From a bacterium (GTDB lineage: Bacteria > Patescibacteria > ABY1 > JACQRZ01): 64,000 nucleotides of DNA. Below are positions 29,882-38,136 of the stretch, piece by piece; the first letter of the stretch is position 1; each line of letters starts with the position of its first letter. Under the pieces are notes generated by a model, which was not told the DNA's origin, did not search any database, and was given only the letters and a program-made list of their open reading frames with translations. The position numbers were made by a program, and so were the translations under genes. The stretch lies in NCBI GenBank assembly GCA_030688365.1, contig JAUYIE010000003.1:53329-117328 (forward strand). Direction: 5' to 3'.

Positions 29882-30916
29882 ATGAATCCACGTCCAAATA
29901 TCTACCTATTTCACGGAAGCAACACATGGAGTATTCACCAAAAAACAAAAGCGTGGATTGGTGCGTTTGAAAAAAAATATGGGAACATGAACAGTGCCAG
30001 CATTGATCTTGCAGGTAATGTACATGTTAAGAATATTTTGCCCATAATCCAAAAAAATCTCATATCCGACACTCTCTTTAGTACAACATCATTTCTGCAC
30101 CTTCGGGGACTTTTTTCAAAAACGTGTCCACCCGAAGTGCGCGATATGTTATCGGAAAAACTGCCGAGTACATCACCGACTGCATTTGTTGTCCTTGAAG
30201 ATGAAATCATTGATAAACGACTTGGTGTCTATAAGATCCTGCAATCTCTTGAAACGTCAGGCAAATGCACCATGGAAGAGTTTGAAATTCCTACCCAGGA
30301 CAAATTAAAAAACTGGATCTTATCGTATTTGAAGCAATATGATATGTCCATTGAACCACTAGCACTTGCATTATTGTTAGAACATTTTGATCCCGACCAT
30401 CCGTTTGATGATAAAAAAAATACTGATATACTGTGGGTACTCTCCGGAGAACTGCATAAGCTTGTTCATTTTACACAAGGACATACTGTCCACCGAGACG
30501 ATGTGGAAATTTTAGTTTGTGCACCTGATAACGCGCATATTTTTAATTTTGTTGATGCGATTCTTGCTAAACAAAAAAGTCATGCATACGAACTCGCCCA
30601 TGCATTAGTATCTGCTTCTCCCTCACAAGTAAAATCGTCCGTCATCAACATCACCGGTATGCTCCGCTCGCAACTGCGATCACTGGTCATCATCAAAAGT
30701 ATGAAACAAACGCAACTGGATGAGGCAACGATGGCAAAACAATTGGGATGGAATCCAAAACGTGTGTGGGTGGTATCACGCAAAACTTCCAATCTGACAC
30801 TCGCACAACTCACGCATATGTACCGTAGTCTCTTGTCATTTGATGAATATATAAAACTTTATTCAACACCAGCCGACGCAAGTCTGGACATCCTCATCGC
30901 TCAGCTGGTGGGGTAG
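29882..30916 (+). CDS. holA: DNA polymerase III delta subunit
   Basis: HolA is the clamp-loader subunit that opens the beta sliding clamp. The 344-residue protein starts with the family-like IYLFHGSNTW and has the divergent AAA+ domain without a functional P-loop. The C-terminal collar domain contains IFNFVDAILAKQ and the MLRSQLRSLVIIK region. The sequence is divergent, as usual for delta. Its position beside rpsT, here convergent, is a common arrangement that supports the call. It closes the leuS-glyA-holA unit. Confidence 0.85.
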   Translation: MNPRPNIYLFHGSNTWSIHQKTKAWIGAFEKKYGNMNSASIDLAGNVHVKNILPIIQKNLISDTLFSTTSFLHLRGLFSKTCPPEVRDMLSEKLPSTSPTAFVVLEDEIIDKRLGVYKILQSLETSGKCTMEEFEIPTQDKLKNWILSYLKQYDMSIEPLALALLLEHFDPDHPFDDKKNTDILWVLSGELHKLVHFTQGHTVHRDDVEILVCAPDNAHIFNFVDAILAKQKSHAYELAHALVSASPSQVKSSVINITGMLRSQLRSLVIIKSMKQTQLDEATMAKQLGWNPKRVWVVSRKTSNLTLAQLTHMYRSLLSFDEYIKLYSTPADASLDILIAQLVG

Positions 30917-30995
30917 ACTTTTATTTCAAAATCTTCCCTGTAAATTTCGTTATATCTGAAATACGTCTTCCCTCTTTTGACAATCTTAATTACTA

Positions 30996-31035
30996 ATAAA
31001 AACACCCTCATTGCGCCCGCTGGCGGATGAAGGTA
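30996..31035 (-). terminator. Intrinsic terminator downstream of rpsT
   Basis: On the minus strand ACCTTCAT pairs with ATGAGGGT around an inner CGCC/GGGCG stem, followed by TTTTTATT. It lies between the convergent holA and rpsT genes and points in the rpsT direction. Confidence 0.65.
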
Positions 31036-31044
31036 TTTTACTCT

Positions 31045-31311
31045 CTACTTTCCCATCTCGTTCACCCTCTTTGAAAGCCGTGATTTATTCCGTGATGCGG
31101 TGTTCTTTTTGATAACGTTCTTAAGTGCCGCTTTGTCCAAAAACTTTACCAACTGTGCGAACCAATCCTTTGCTTTTGTTACATCTTTTGCGGTGATACT
31201 CTTGAGGAGCTGTCGCTTAAGATAGGTAATGTTTTTTTTGACTGCTATGTTGCGCTCTGTTCGCTTCGTGGTTTGGCGCAAGTGCTTAATTGCTGACGGT
31301 GTGTGTGCCAT
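31045..31311 (-). CDS. rpsT: 30S ribosomal protein S20
   Basis: S20 is a helical primary binder of 16S rRNA. The 88-residue lysine-rich protein has the family pattern SAIKHLRQTTKRTERN near the start and KKNTASRNKSRLSKRVN at the end. Length is normal. A 26-codon basic micro-ORF and tRNA-Asp lie just upstream on the same strand, so they may share a transcript. Confidence 0.95.
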   Translation of the reverse strand: MAHTPSAIKHLRQTTKRTERNIAVKKNITYLKRQLLKSITAKDVTKAKDWFAQLVKFLDKAALKNVIKKNTASRNKSRLSKRVNEMGK

Positions 31312-31341
31312 AATGTATAAAAATAATAACTCAAAAATGTA

Positions 31342-31422
31342 TTATCGATATCGTAAACTAGCGATGGTCTTGCCTCGTTTCTTCTGTTGCTTCCGCTGTG
31401 CGACCTTTTTCTTTTTATTCAT
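31342..31422 (-). CDS. 26-residue highly basic micro-ORF
   Basis: The frame begins MNKKKKVAQRKQQKKRG and ends ASLRYR; 13 of 26 residues are Lys or Arg. It is preceded by ATGAGGAAGT directly before the ATG, a good Shine-Dalgarno with about 6 bases spacing, which is rare among housekeeping genes here. It lies between tRNA-Asp and rpsT on their strand. Composition resembles very small ribosome-associated proteins, but I do not recognise a family. It may be a real micro-protein or a leader peptide for rpsT. Confidence 0.5.
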   Translation of the reverse strand: MNKKKKVAQRKQQKKRGKTIASLRYR

Positions 31423-31452
31423 ACTTCCTCATGGTTTATTTACAAAGTGATC

Positions 31453-31529
31453 TGGCGGACCGGACGGGACTCGAACCCGCAACTTCCGCCGTGACAGGGC
31501 GGTGCTCTAACCAATTGAACTACCGATCC
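31453..31529 (-). tRNA. tRNA-Asp (anticodon GTC), CCA encoded
   Basis: The acceptor stem pairs GGATCGG with CCGGTCC (one T-G wobble) and the discriminator is G. The anticodon stem CCGCC/GGCGG encloses CTGTCAC (GTC). The T-arm GCGGGTTCGAGTCCCGT is standard. CCA is encoded. Confidence 0.97.
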
Positions 31530-31551
31530 ATAACGCCCTCGCAGGCAAAAA

Positions 31552-32415
31552 CTATAGGGATAGTGTATCAGATTCCCGCCGATCATGCAAGAGGCGACCT
31601 GCTATCAATATGATCCCCGCTAATATAATCGCAAGACAAATCCATTGAGGTAGGCGTAGGCCTGCAAATACCGGCACTAGGTCAATACGAAGAAATTCAA
31701 TGAGAAAACGTCCAAGGGAATAAACAACGGCATACCCCAAAAATATCACCCCAAAGTGCATAAATCTCGCCTCTTTCTTGACGTTTTTAGCCAGACGAAA
31801 CAATACCACGCGCGTCGCGATAAATAGTACGATAAAAAGCACTAATGAAAACACTGACTCATACAAAAATGTCGGATGAAACTGTGAAAATCCCTCATAG
31901 CCAGTCGCCCGCCGTGCGAACTCAATCGGAATACCCCATGCCAAATGCGTCGGTAGCCCGTACGCTTCTTGGTTGAAATAGTTGCCCCATCGGCCGATCG
32001 CTTGCCCCAACACAAGTCCTGGCGAGATCATATCTACCATCAACCAAAACGGTAACTTATGTCGCCGACAATACACAAACGCCACCACGATACCTGCCAA
32101 AAATGCCCCATGCCATACCCATCCGCCATGCCATAGGGCAAGGACCTCCCATGGTTGCGTGATAAAAAAATCAATATTATAAAAAACGTAAAACAAACGC
32201 GACGCGATGATGCCAAACACTAATAACCAAAAAAATAAATAATCCACGTGCACCATCAACGGACGATCCAATACTTTTTCATACTGTCGCGCGAGATAGA
32301 GGGTAATAAAATACCCAAGAACAATAGCTACACCAAGAAGCACGCTATAGGTGTATACCGTAAACGAACCGATTTGAAATAATATCTCCGGAGGAATGTA
32401 ATTCCAAAAGGACAT
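31552..32415 (-). CDS. lgt: Prolipoprotein diacylglyceryl transferase
   Basis: Lgt transfers diacylglycerol from phosphatidylglycerol to the lipobox cysteine, the first step of lipoprotein maturation. The 287-residue membrane protein has seven or so hydrophobic segments, the WHGGWVWHGAF segment (95-105) and the signature GRWGNYFNQEAYG (141-153). Length is normal. The next enzyme of the pathway, lspA, is encoded 11 kb away in the same window. There is no Shine-Dalgarno; tRNA-Asp follows 22 bases downstream. Confidence 0.96.
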   Translation of the reverse strand: MSFWNYIPPEILFQIGSFTVYTYSVLLGVAIVLGYFITLYLARQYEKVLDRPLMVHVDYLFFWLLVFGIIASRLFYVFYNIDFFITQPWEVLALWHGGWVWHGAFLAGIVVAFVYCRRHKLPFWLMVDMISPGLVLGQAIGRWGNYFNQEAYGLPTHLAWGIPIEFARRATGYEGFSQFHPTFLYESVFSLVLFIVLFIATRVVLFRLAKNVKKEARFMHFGVIFLGYAVVYSLGRFLIEFLRIDLVPVFAGLRLPQWICLAIILAGIILIAGRLLHDRRESDTLSL

Positions 32416-32425
32416 AGTTTGACGG

Positions 32426-32472
32426 AAAAAAAATTAACCTACTAAATAGCAATTATGTGCTACCTAGTAGGT
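32426..32472 (-). terminator. Intrinsic terminator of the 121-residue orphan gene
   Basis: On the minus strand ACCTACTA pairs with TAGTAGGT, then a 2-base internal loop and an inner TAGCA/TGCTA stem, followed by TTAA and eight T. It sits 6 bases after the orphan gene stop. Confidence 0.8.
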
Positions 32473-32478
32473 ATTATA

Positions 32479-32844
32479 TCAAACAGTTACCAAATCTGTA
32501 ACTGATTTTGTACTTAATAAGTGACGGTACGTCCTTTGTACCCGATCCTGTTCCCATCTGAGATCTCCTAATAATTTCTTCACGGCCACGAGATACTCAC
32601 GGCCAAGATCAGATCTTATTACTTTTCCAAAATAGATGGTTTGGTGGACTTCGCCGTGTGTAGAAGATAGAAAGGAAAAATATTCCTTACATTTATTTTC
32701 CAGTTCAACCCGATAACTCTTTGAGTTCATTCCATGGAGCTCTTCGATCTTTTTCATACTTTCCTTACAAACGGCAAATTCATCTGTTCTCATCTGTACG
32801 AAATCTAAACTTACAGGTTTGTTTTTTGTTACTACTGCTAGCAT
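32479..32844 (-). CDS. Orphan protein of 121 residues with consensus ribosome-binding site
   Basis: No family is recognised. The protein is soluble and alpha-helical in appearance (KESMKKIEELHG, VELENKCKEYFSFL, VAVKKLLGDLRWEQDRVQRT), with two cysteines and no membrane segment. AGGAGG ends 6 bases before the ATG, an ideal Shine-Dalgarno that contrasts with neighbouring housekeeping genes. A strong intrinsic terminator follows, so it is a single-gene unit. A TTGACC about 110 bases upstream could be a -35, but its -10 is weak. Confidence 0.7.
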   Translation of the reverse strand: MLAVVTKNKPVSLDFVQMRTDEFAVCKESMKKIEELHGMNSKSYRVELENKCKEYFSFLSSTHGEVHQTIYFGKVIRSDLGREYLVAVKKLLGDLRWEQDRVQRTYRHLLSTKSVTDLVTV

Positions 32845-32979
32845 TCATTTCCTCCTAAAAGGACTTATAATAATCGTGTAATGTACAATGCGACTTATTA
32901 CTACATCGCGTTTGATATCACTCACGCAGACTACACTGTATAAAAAATTCGGTCAAGAGGGTAAATAACATTTTTTAAA

Positions 32980-33024
32980 ATATAAAAAAACAATCTACTA
33001 TACGTGAATAAATAATATAGTAGA
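32980..33024 (-). terminator. AT-rich intrinsic terminator of the 113-residue orphan gene at 33.1 kb
   Basis: TCTACTATA (32994-33002) and TATAGTAGA (33016-33024) form a perfect 9-base inverted repeat with a 13-base loop. On the minus strand it is followed by TTGTTTTTTTAT. A 12-base palindrome TTAAGCGCTTAA (33040-33051) lies between the gene stop and this hairpin. Confidence 0.65.
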
Positions 33025-33061
33025 CGTTGTAACGCATTTTTAAGCGCTTAAGGAACGCTTT

Positions 33062-33403
33062 TTATAGCATAGATGGATAACAGACCAACATCAAATTGCT
33101 TTTCAGAAACTTCTCAATATTTACAGCGTAATCAATCACTTGATCACTCTTATTAAGAATTCTCTTGGGCAATGACTCGGGACCTGGTGTATAGACGAGC
33201 GTATTGAAAAGACTTTTAATAATCTTTACAACTTTTCGTAACAAGCGTTTCATATATTTCTCATATATAAAAACTTGACCCCAATCCCCTTGTACCATGA
33301 CTTGTGTCAAAGTAGCTAACGCGTCTGTCGCTTTTTTTTCCAGTATCTTCAGTGTGCTTTCTTTTTTTTTTATTTGTTGTTCAATTTGTTTACAACAATT
33401 CAT
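33062..33403 (-). CDS. Orphan protein of 113 residues (helical, basic)
   Basis: No family is recognised. It begins MNCCKQIEQQIKKKEST, has a long probable coiled coil at about 5-35, a basic central segment (KYMKRLLRKVVKIIKSL) and three cysteines. AAGGAGA lies 9 bases before the ATG. It is followed by an AT-rich hairpin terminator, so it is probably monocistronic. The 128-base gap to pyk contains a further AAAGGAGG near 33480 with no start codon behind it. Confidence 0.65.
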   Translation of the reverse strand: MNCCKQIEQQIKKKESTLKILEKKATDALATLTQVMVQGDWGQVFIYEKYMKRLLRKVVKIIKSLFNTLVYTPGPESLPKRILNKSDQVIDYAVNIEKFLKSNLMLVCYPSML

Positions 33404-33532
33404 CGATAACGGTCTCCTTAAATTTATAATATATTCTATGCTTTTTTAAATGTACGATAGCTCTTATTTATAGACCGAGCTCCTCCTTTCTTTCCTTGTC
33501 TATTCTTTGATATCCATAGTTGTTACCCTACA

Positions 33533-34915
33533 TTACCCCAAGATTTTCGTCAAGTGCACAACTGACACTTTCTCAATAGAATACCCTTTTTTATTGAAAA
33601 ATACGACAAAATTCTTTTTTGTCGCACGAGAAATAGCAACGACATTTTTTATAAGCTGACCGGCGGTTTCTACCGGATAGACACCGCGATACAGATTCAA
33701 TCGACCGCGCAAGACACGATTTTTTGCGAGTACCATGATCGGCACGTGCTGGCGCAATGATGAAAGAAACGACAAAGTCTCCAAGGAGATATCACGACAA
33801 ACAACCATCGCGATCTTATTGCTCGTAATCACATTGCAGACTTCTTCGGCCGAGTGTGCCATGCTCGCCACCCCGGAATGGGGACACGGCAAGTCTCCAT
33901 ATTCAGAGTTTTCCGACGCTTCAATTGTTGCGTTCATCATTGCCACTGCTTCAAGTGGATATTCACCATTGGCGCTTTCACCCGATAACATGGTCGCATC
34001 TGTGTGATCAAACACCGCATGAGCGACATCCGACACTTCCGCGCGCGTAGGCCGAGGATTTGAAATCATACTCTCAAGCATTTGTGTCGCGACGATCATA
34101 GGCTTGCCGGCAGAAATACAAGATCGTATGAGATTTTTTTGAATAATAGGCACTTGCGATGCAGGCATCTCTATACCCAAATCACCACGCGCGACCATGA
34201 TAGCATCCACTTCCTTAATAATACTCGCGATATTTTTCACTGCCTCCACTCGTTCGATCTTTGCAATAATTCCGGGGATAGTTTTGTTGCGCTGTAACAT
34301 ATATGCACGAAAATCTTTCACTTCCTGTGCGTTTTTCACAAATGACATCGCGACATACGAGACTTTTTGCTGGATTCCAAACAATACGTCCTTTTTATCT
34401 TTATCAGTGATGGCGGGTGCTTGCAATGTCGCCCCGGGAACATTGATACCTTTGTGAGATTTTATAATCCCCGGCACTTCTACTATTGTAGTAATGATAT
34501 GGCCTTTGATGTTCGTGATTTTTAAATCAATCGTACCGTCTGCGATCAATATATGTTGTCCTTTTTTGACGTCCTTATAAAGACGTTCATATTGACATGA
34601 AATTGTATTCTTCATGTCATCAGAAAACTTTGATGCAGGCACGACCATAAGCTTTTGTCCTTTTTTCAAATGAATATCTTCCGGCAAATCCCCTACACGA
34701 ATGCGAGGACCTTGAAGATCTTGAATAATACCAATGTCCGTATGCAATTCTTTTTCCAATTTGCGAATTATTTTAATAATCGCCCCATGACTCTCATACG
34801 TTCCATGAGAAAAATTTAACCGAGCGACGTTCATCCCCACTTTCACCATTTTTTTGAGCATCACATAGTTATCAGATGACGGTCCGATAGTACAGACGAT
34901 TTTTGTACGTTTCAT
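33533..34915 (-). CDS. pyk: Pyruvate kinase
   Basis: Pyk converts phosphoenolpyruvate and ADP to pyruvate and ATP, the last step of glycolysis. The 460-residue protein starts MKRTKIVCTIGPSS and has the substrate-binding ARLNFSHG, the catalytic IAKIERVEAVKN and MVARGDLGIEMP segments, and TDATMLSGESANGEYP. Length fits bacterial Pyk without the extra C-terminal PEP-utiliser domain. It starts 36 bases after the groL terminator. TGCTATTAT upstream on its strand is a possible extended -10. Confidence 0.96.
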   Translation of the reverse strand: MKRTKIVCTIGPSSDNYVMLKKMVKVGMNVARLNFSHGTYESHGAIIKIIRKLEKELHTDIGIIQDLQGPRIRVGDLPEDIHLKKGQKLMVVPASKFSDDMKNTISCQYERLYKDVKKGQHILIADGTIDLKITNIKGHIITTIVEVPGIIKSHKGINVPGATLQAPAITDKDKKDVLFGIQQKVSYVAMSFVKNAQEVKDFRAYMLQRNKTIPGIIAKIERVEAVKNIASIIKEVDAIMVARGDLGIEMPASQVPIIQKNLIRSCISAGKPMIVATQMLESMISNPRPTRAEVSDVAHAVFDHTDATMLSGESANGEYPLEAVAMMNATIEASENSEYGDLPCPHSGVASMAHSAEEVCNVITSNKIAMVVCRDISLETLSFLSSLRQHVPIMVLAKNRVLRGRLNLYRGVYPVETAGQLIKNVVAISRATKKNFVVFFNKKGYSIEKVSVVHLTKILG

Positions 34916-34951
34916 AAGATGCAGTCTTTATAATACATATATAATAGCACA

Positions 34952-34976
34952 CAAAAAACCGCCCCAAAAGGAGCGG
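34952..34976 (-). terminator. Intrinsic terminator of the groS-groL operon
   Basis: On the minus strand CCGCTCC pairs with GGGGCGG around a TTTT loop (7 pairs, one G-T) and is followed by six T. It lies about 26 bases after the groL stop. Confidence 0.85.
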
Positions 34977-35001
34977 ATTTTTCTTTGCCTCAAGAAATCT
35001 C

Positions 35002-36645
35002 TTAGTACCCCATTCCCATACCACCACCCATGCCTCCCATACCTGCGTCTGCACCCTTTTCTTCCTTCACGGGGATGTCGGTAACGACCGCTTCGGTAGT
35101 GAGGAACATTGCGGCGATTGACGCTGCGTTTTGAAGCGCAGATCGTGTTACCTTTGTAGGATCAATCACACCTGCCACCAAAAGATCTTCATAAACATTT
35201 TTTGCAGCATTGTATCCTTGGGCGCCTTCTCGCTTTTTTACTTCTTCGGCCACGACCGCGCCGTCTTGTCCGGCATTGATCGCGATCTGTCGAAGCGGTT
35301 CTTCCAACGCACGGCGAAGCATCTCAATGGCAATCTTTTCTTCAGGCGCGTCAATAGTGATACTGTCAAGCGCCTTGATCGCGCGAATAAACGCGACACC
35401 ACCACCAGGGACGATCCCCTCTTCTACTGCCGCCTTTGTTGCGGATAATGCATCTTCAATGCGAAGTTTCTTTTCTTTCATTTCCACTTCGGTTGCGGCA
35501 CCTACTTTGAGGATAGCCACACCGCCGGAAAGTTTTGCAAGACGTTCTTGCAATTTTTCTTTATCAAAATCAGACTCGGTGTTTTCCATCTCCTTACGAA
35601 GTTGCGCGATACGACTGGCAAGTACTTCCTTATCGCCCTTACCCTCCACAATCGTGGTATTTTCTTTGGTTGATACGACCTTGCGCGCAGAACCCAGCGT
35701 ATCAAGTGATGCGTTTTCAAGTTTGTATCCCACTTCTTCGGAAATGACCGTACCACCAGTGAGTACCGCAATATCCTCAAGCATCGCCTTGCGACGATCG
35801 CCAAATCCCGGTGCTTTTATAGCAAGACAATTAAATGACCCGCGCAATTTGTTTAGTACCAACGTGGTCAATGCTTCACCATCAACATCTTCGCTGATAA
35901 TCACAAGCTCCTTACGTCCCGCGGCTGCGAGTTTTTCCAACACAGGCAAAAGTGCTTGCAAAGAAGAAATCTTTTTGTCAGTGATAAGGATAGAAACATC
36001 ATGATACTCGGCTTCCATGCGATCAGGATTGGTCACCATATACGGTGAAACATACCCCCGATCAAACTGCATACCTTCCGCAAGCTCCTTGTCAACGCCA
36101 AACGACTGTGATTCCTCAACGGTGATCACACCATCCGCACCGACGTCTTTCATGGCTTCAGCGATGATTTTTCCGATCTCCGGATCATTGGCGGAAATAG
36201 ATGCAACGTTTGCAATCTCTTCCTGACCGGACACTGGCTTTGAAATATTGTTTTTGAGTTCATTGACGATAGCTTCAACGCCTTTTTCAATCCCTCGGCG
36301 CATGACCATAGGATTGGCACCTGCCGCTACGTTACGCAAACCCTCGCGAATCATGACTTGTGCAAGCACGGTTGCGGTAGTCGTACCATCACCGGCAACA
36401 TCATTGGTTTTTGTCGCAACTTCCTTCACGAGTGATGCGCCCATGTTTTCAAATTTGTCTTCAAGTTCAATTTCCTTTGCAATCGTTACACCGTCATTGG
36501 TGATCATCGGCGCGCCGTATCCTTTGTCCAATACGACATTGCGTCCGCGTGGCCCGAGCGTCACTTTCACGGTATCAGCCAACTTGTCTACACCTGCCTT
36601 GAGTGCCGCCCGTGCTTTTTCATCAAATAAAATTTGCTTTGGCAT
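35002..36645 (-). CDS. groL: Chaperonin GroEL
   Basis: GroEL forms the double-ring ATP-dependent folding chamber. The 547-residue protein has the nucleotide-binding VTLGPRGRNVVLDKGYG and NDGVTIAKEI segments, GDGTTTATVLAQ, and the Gly-Met tail (GMGGMGGGMGMGY). Length is standard. It follows groS after a 20-base gap and ends with a clear terminator. Confidence 0.98.
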   Translation of the reverse strand: MPKQILFDEKARAALKAGVDKLADTVKVTLGPRGRNVVLDKGYGAPMITNDGVTIAKEIELEDKFENMGASLVKEVATKTNDVAGDGTTTATVLAQVMIREGLRNVAAGANPMVMRRGIEKGVEAIVNELKNNISKPVSGQEEIANVASISANDPEIGKIIAEAMKDVGADGVITVEESQSFGVDKELAEGMQFDRGYVSPYMVTNPDRMEAEYHDVSILITDKKISSLQALLPVLEKLAAAGRKELVIISEDVDGEALTTLVLNKLRGSFNCLAIKAPGFGDRRKAMLEDIAVLTGGTVISEEVGYKLENASLDTLGSARKVVSTKENTTIVEGKGDKEVLASRIAQLRKEMENTESDFDKEKLQERLAKLSGGVAILKVGAATEVEMKEKKLRIEDALSATKAAVEEGIVPGGGVAFIRAIKALDSITIDAPEEKIAIEMLRRALEEPLRQIAINAGQDGAVVAEEVKKREGAQGYNAAKNVYEDLLVAGVIDPTKVTRSALQNAASIAAMFLTTEAVVTDIPVKEEKGADAGMGGMGGGMGMGY

Positions 36646-36665
36646 ATATAATAGTAGATTATGAA

Positions 36666-36956
36666 TTACTCAATGACTGCCATGATATCTGACTCTGACA
36701 GTACGAAATATTCTTTGTCGTCAATCTTCACTTCGTCGGGTGCGTATTTTTTAAATACAACAGTATCGCCGACTTTCACTTCCATAGGGATGCGTGTGCC
36801 GTTTTCAGACAATTTTCCACTACCGATGGCAATGACCTTGCCCTCTTCCGGCTTCTCGCGATCTATGGTATCAGGCAAAATGATCCCCGATTTTGTAATC
36901 TCATCTTCTTTGGTTGGCTCCACGATAAGACGGTCGCCAAGTGGTCGTAGTGTCAT
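36666..36956 (-). CDS. groS: Co-chaperonin GroES
   Basis: GroES caps GroEL. The 96-residue protein contains LRPLGDRLIVEP at the start, the mobile loop around TKSGIILPDTI, and the typical VKVGDTVVFKKYAPDEVKID segment. It is the first gene of the groS-groL operon; its promoter overlaps a CIRCE-like operator about 60 bases upstream. Confidence 0.97.
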   Translation of the reverse strand: MTLRPLGDRLIVEPTKEDEITKSGIILPDTIDREKPEEGKVIAIGSGKLSENGTRIPMEVKVGDTVVFKKYAPDEVKIDDKEYFVLSESDIMAVIE

Positions 36957-37002
36957 ACAATCGCAAAAAACTTAATAATTAAAACGTTAAATACGTGATA
37001 CA

Positions 37003-37042
37003 AAAATACCCCTGTTTAGCAGTGTTGTCAAGAGTGTGCTAA
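37003..37042 (-). promoter_or_regulatory. groES promoter with CIRCE-like HrcA operator
   Basis: On the minus strand a perfect TTGACA (complement of 37026-37031) and TATTTT (complement of 37003-37008) are 17 bases apart, about 47 bases before the groS ATG. The -35 lies inside an inverted repeat TTAGCA-N15-TGCTAA (37016-37042). The CIRCE consensus TTAGCACTC-N9-GAGTGCTAA has exactly this arm sequence and spacing; 15 of the 18 arm positions match on the plus strand. Heat-shock control by HrcA is inferred. Confidence 0.75.
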
Positions 37043-37052
37043 AAACAGGGGT
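37003..37052 (-). terminator. Hairpin that may terminate the pilin-like/DUF5671 unit
   Basis: The CIRCE arms extend outward: ACCCCTGTTTTTAGCA pairs with TGCTAAACAGGGGT (2-base bulge), and the minus strand continues ATTTTTG. This could end transcription of the gene stopping at 37065. The same DNA holds the groES promoter, so the two functions would overlap. Confidence 0.5.
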
Positions 37053-37064
37053 AAAAACAAAAAC

Positions 37065-37604
37065 CTATCTCACTGGCACTGTCTCACCTGGTGCAGGAAC
37101 AATAGGTTCAGATAGTTGTTGCCATTTCCCATCAATGAATATCTTGGCATCCATAGGATCCTTGTCCCCGTCAAACGGCGGATAAAAATCAGGGTCAATA
37201 GTTCTGTCAAAACATACCGTCCCTATCTCGTGTGCCCAACTTTCGTCTCGTCCATAGTAATTATTACCATCACCTTTTGTTTCAAAGGTCGCACAAAGTT
37301 GAAATTGCAAAGGACTCGCGGTTATATATTGATATGACTCCTTTGTTTGCGGATCAGTCGGTATAACAACACTTCGTGTCGCATCATTCAGAGAGGTCAA
37401 AGAGGATGGTAGCGTCCTTTTGGCTTGCCAGAAACTGATAATATCATTTTCTAGCATACCAAGATCATTTACTCGCTGTTGATCGCGCAATCGAGCTCGT
37501 TCTTTTCCTGGAGTGCCTACCGTTACCAATCCCACAATAATCGTTGCCAAAACCAAAACACATGCGGTAATCCCAATAATGAAATTAATCTTAGTGGGTT
37601 GCAT
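37065..37604 (-). CDS. Pilin-like membrane-anchored protein
   Basis: This 179-residue protein has one N-terminal helix (about 10-30) followed by KERARLRDQQRVNDLGMLEN and an FWQAKRTLPSSL segment. This order (membrane helix, R.RD..R..DL..L...I, short chain, LP) resembles the pseudopilin-like proteins paired with DUF5671 genes in Patescibacteria. No processing motif of a classical type IV pilin is obvious. Two cysteines flank the central domain (LCATF, TVCFD). Its start overlaps the DUF5671 gene by 14 bases. The function is unknown. Confidence 0.7.
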   Translation of the reverse strand: MQPTKINFIIGITACVLVLATIIVGLVTVGTPGKERARLRDQQRVNDLGMLENDIISFWQAKRTLPSSLTSLNDATRSVVIPTDPQTKESYQYITASPLQFQLCATFETKGDGNNYYGRDESWAHEIGTVCFDRTIDPDFYPPFDGDKDPMDAKIFIDGKWQQLSEPIVPAPGETVPVR

Positions 37605-38094
37605 AGCGTTTGAGATTTCCTAAATAATACGCACCAACACCCAATGCGACAATCAATACAGTAAATGCCTTAATTGCAAATCGAATCGTTGTTTCACCGC
37701 TGAGTAATGTATTTATTATCACAACAAGGTTGATAAGGAGAGTGAGACTCACTGCAAAAAGAATAAAATAGATAAGTCCTTTACGGATACCTGTCATTGC
37801 TCGAGCGGGATCAGCTTTAAATATTTTCTCACCATACCAAATACTCCAAATATATGCAGGAAAAAATACAATCAACGTAGCTAATGCACTGCGTATCGCA
37901 TAGGTACTATAGTCCCCGCCCATCCCATAGCCGGGAAGTGGAAAACTGTTGTTGACCAACTGAAATACCAATGTGATCAAACTAGTGATTGAGGTAATCA
38001 ACACCACAAGACTAAACAATTGTAAGAAAAAATCTCGCGAGGTACTTTTGTGTAACACCGTAGGTTGTGTCGTCGTCAAGACAGGTTCGTCCAT
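37591..38094 (-). CDS. DUF5671-type four-helix membrane protein
   Basis: From the ATG at 38094 the protein has 167 residues and four hydrophobic helices. Before them is a short tail (TSRDFFLQLFSLVVLITSIT), and the loop between helices 1 and 2 contains GYGMGGDYSTYAIRSALATL. This matches my recollection of DUF5671 proteins, which are common in this phylum. A TTG at 38112 would add six residues. The function is unknown; it is coupled by overlap to the pilin-like gene. Confidence 0.75.
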   Translation of the reverse strand: MDEPVLTTTQPTVLHKSTSRDFFLQLFSLVVLITSITSLITLVFQLVNNSFPLPGYGMGGDYSTYAIRSALATLIVFFPAYIWSIWYGEKIFKADPARAMTGIRKGLIYFILFAVSLTLLINLVVIINTLLSGETTIRFAIKAFTVLIVALGVGAYYLGNLKRYATH

Positions 38095-38136
38095 AAAAAT
38101 TGTAGATAACAAATTATATATTAATAGTACCCCTAT

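Noticed and set aside
33472..33490. Shine-Dalgarno-like AAAGGAGG on the minus strand as sign of another gene
   Set aside because: No start codon follows at a usable distance.
35210..36004. 264-codon plus-strand frame opposite groL
   Set aside because: It lies fully antisense to groL and its Ser/Ala-rich sequence is what reverse frames of groL give.
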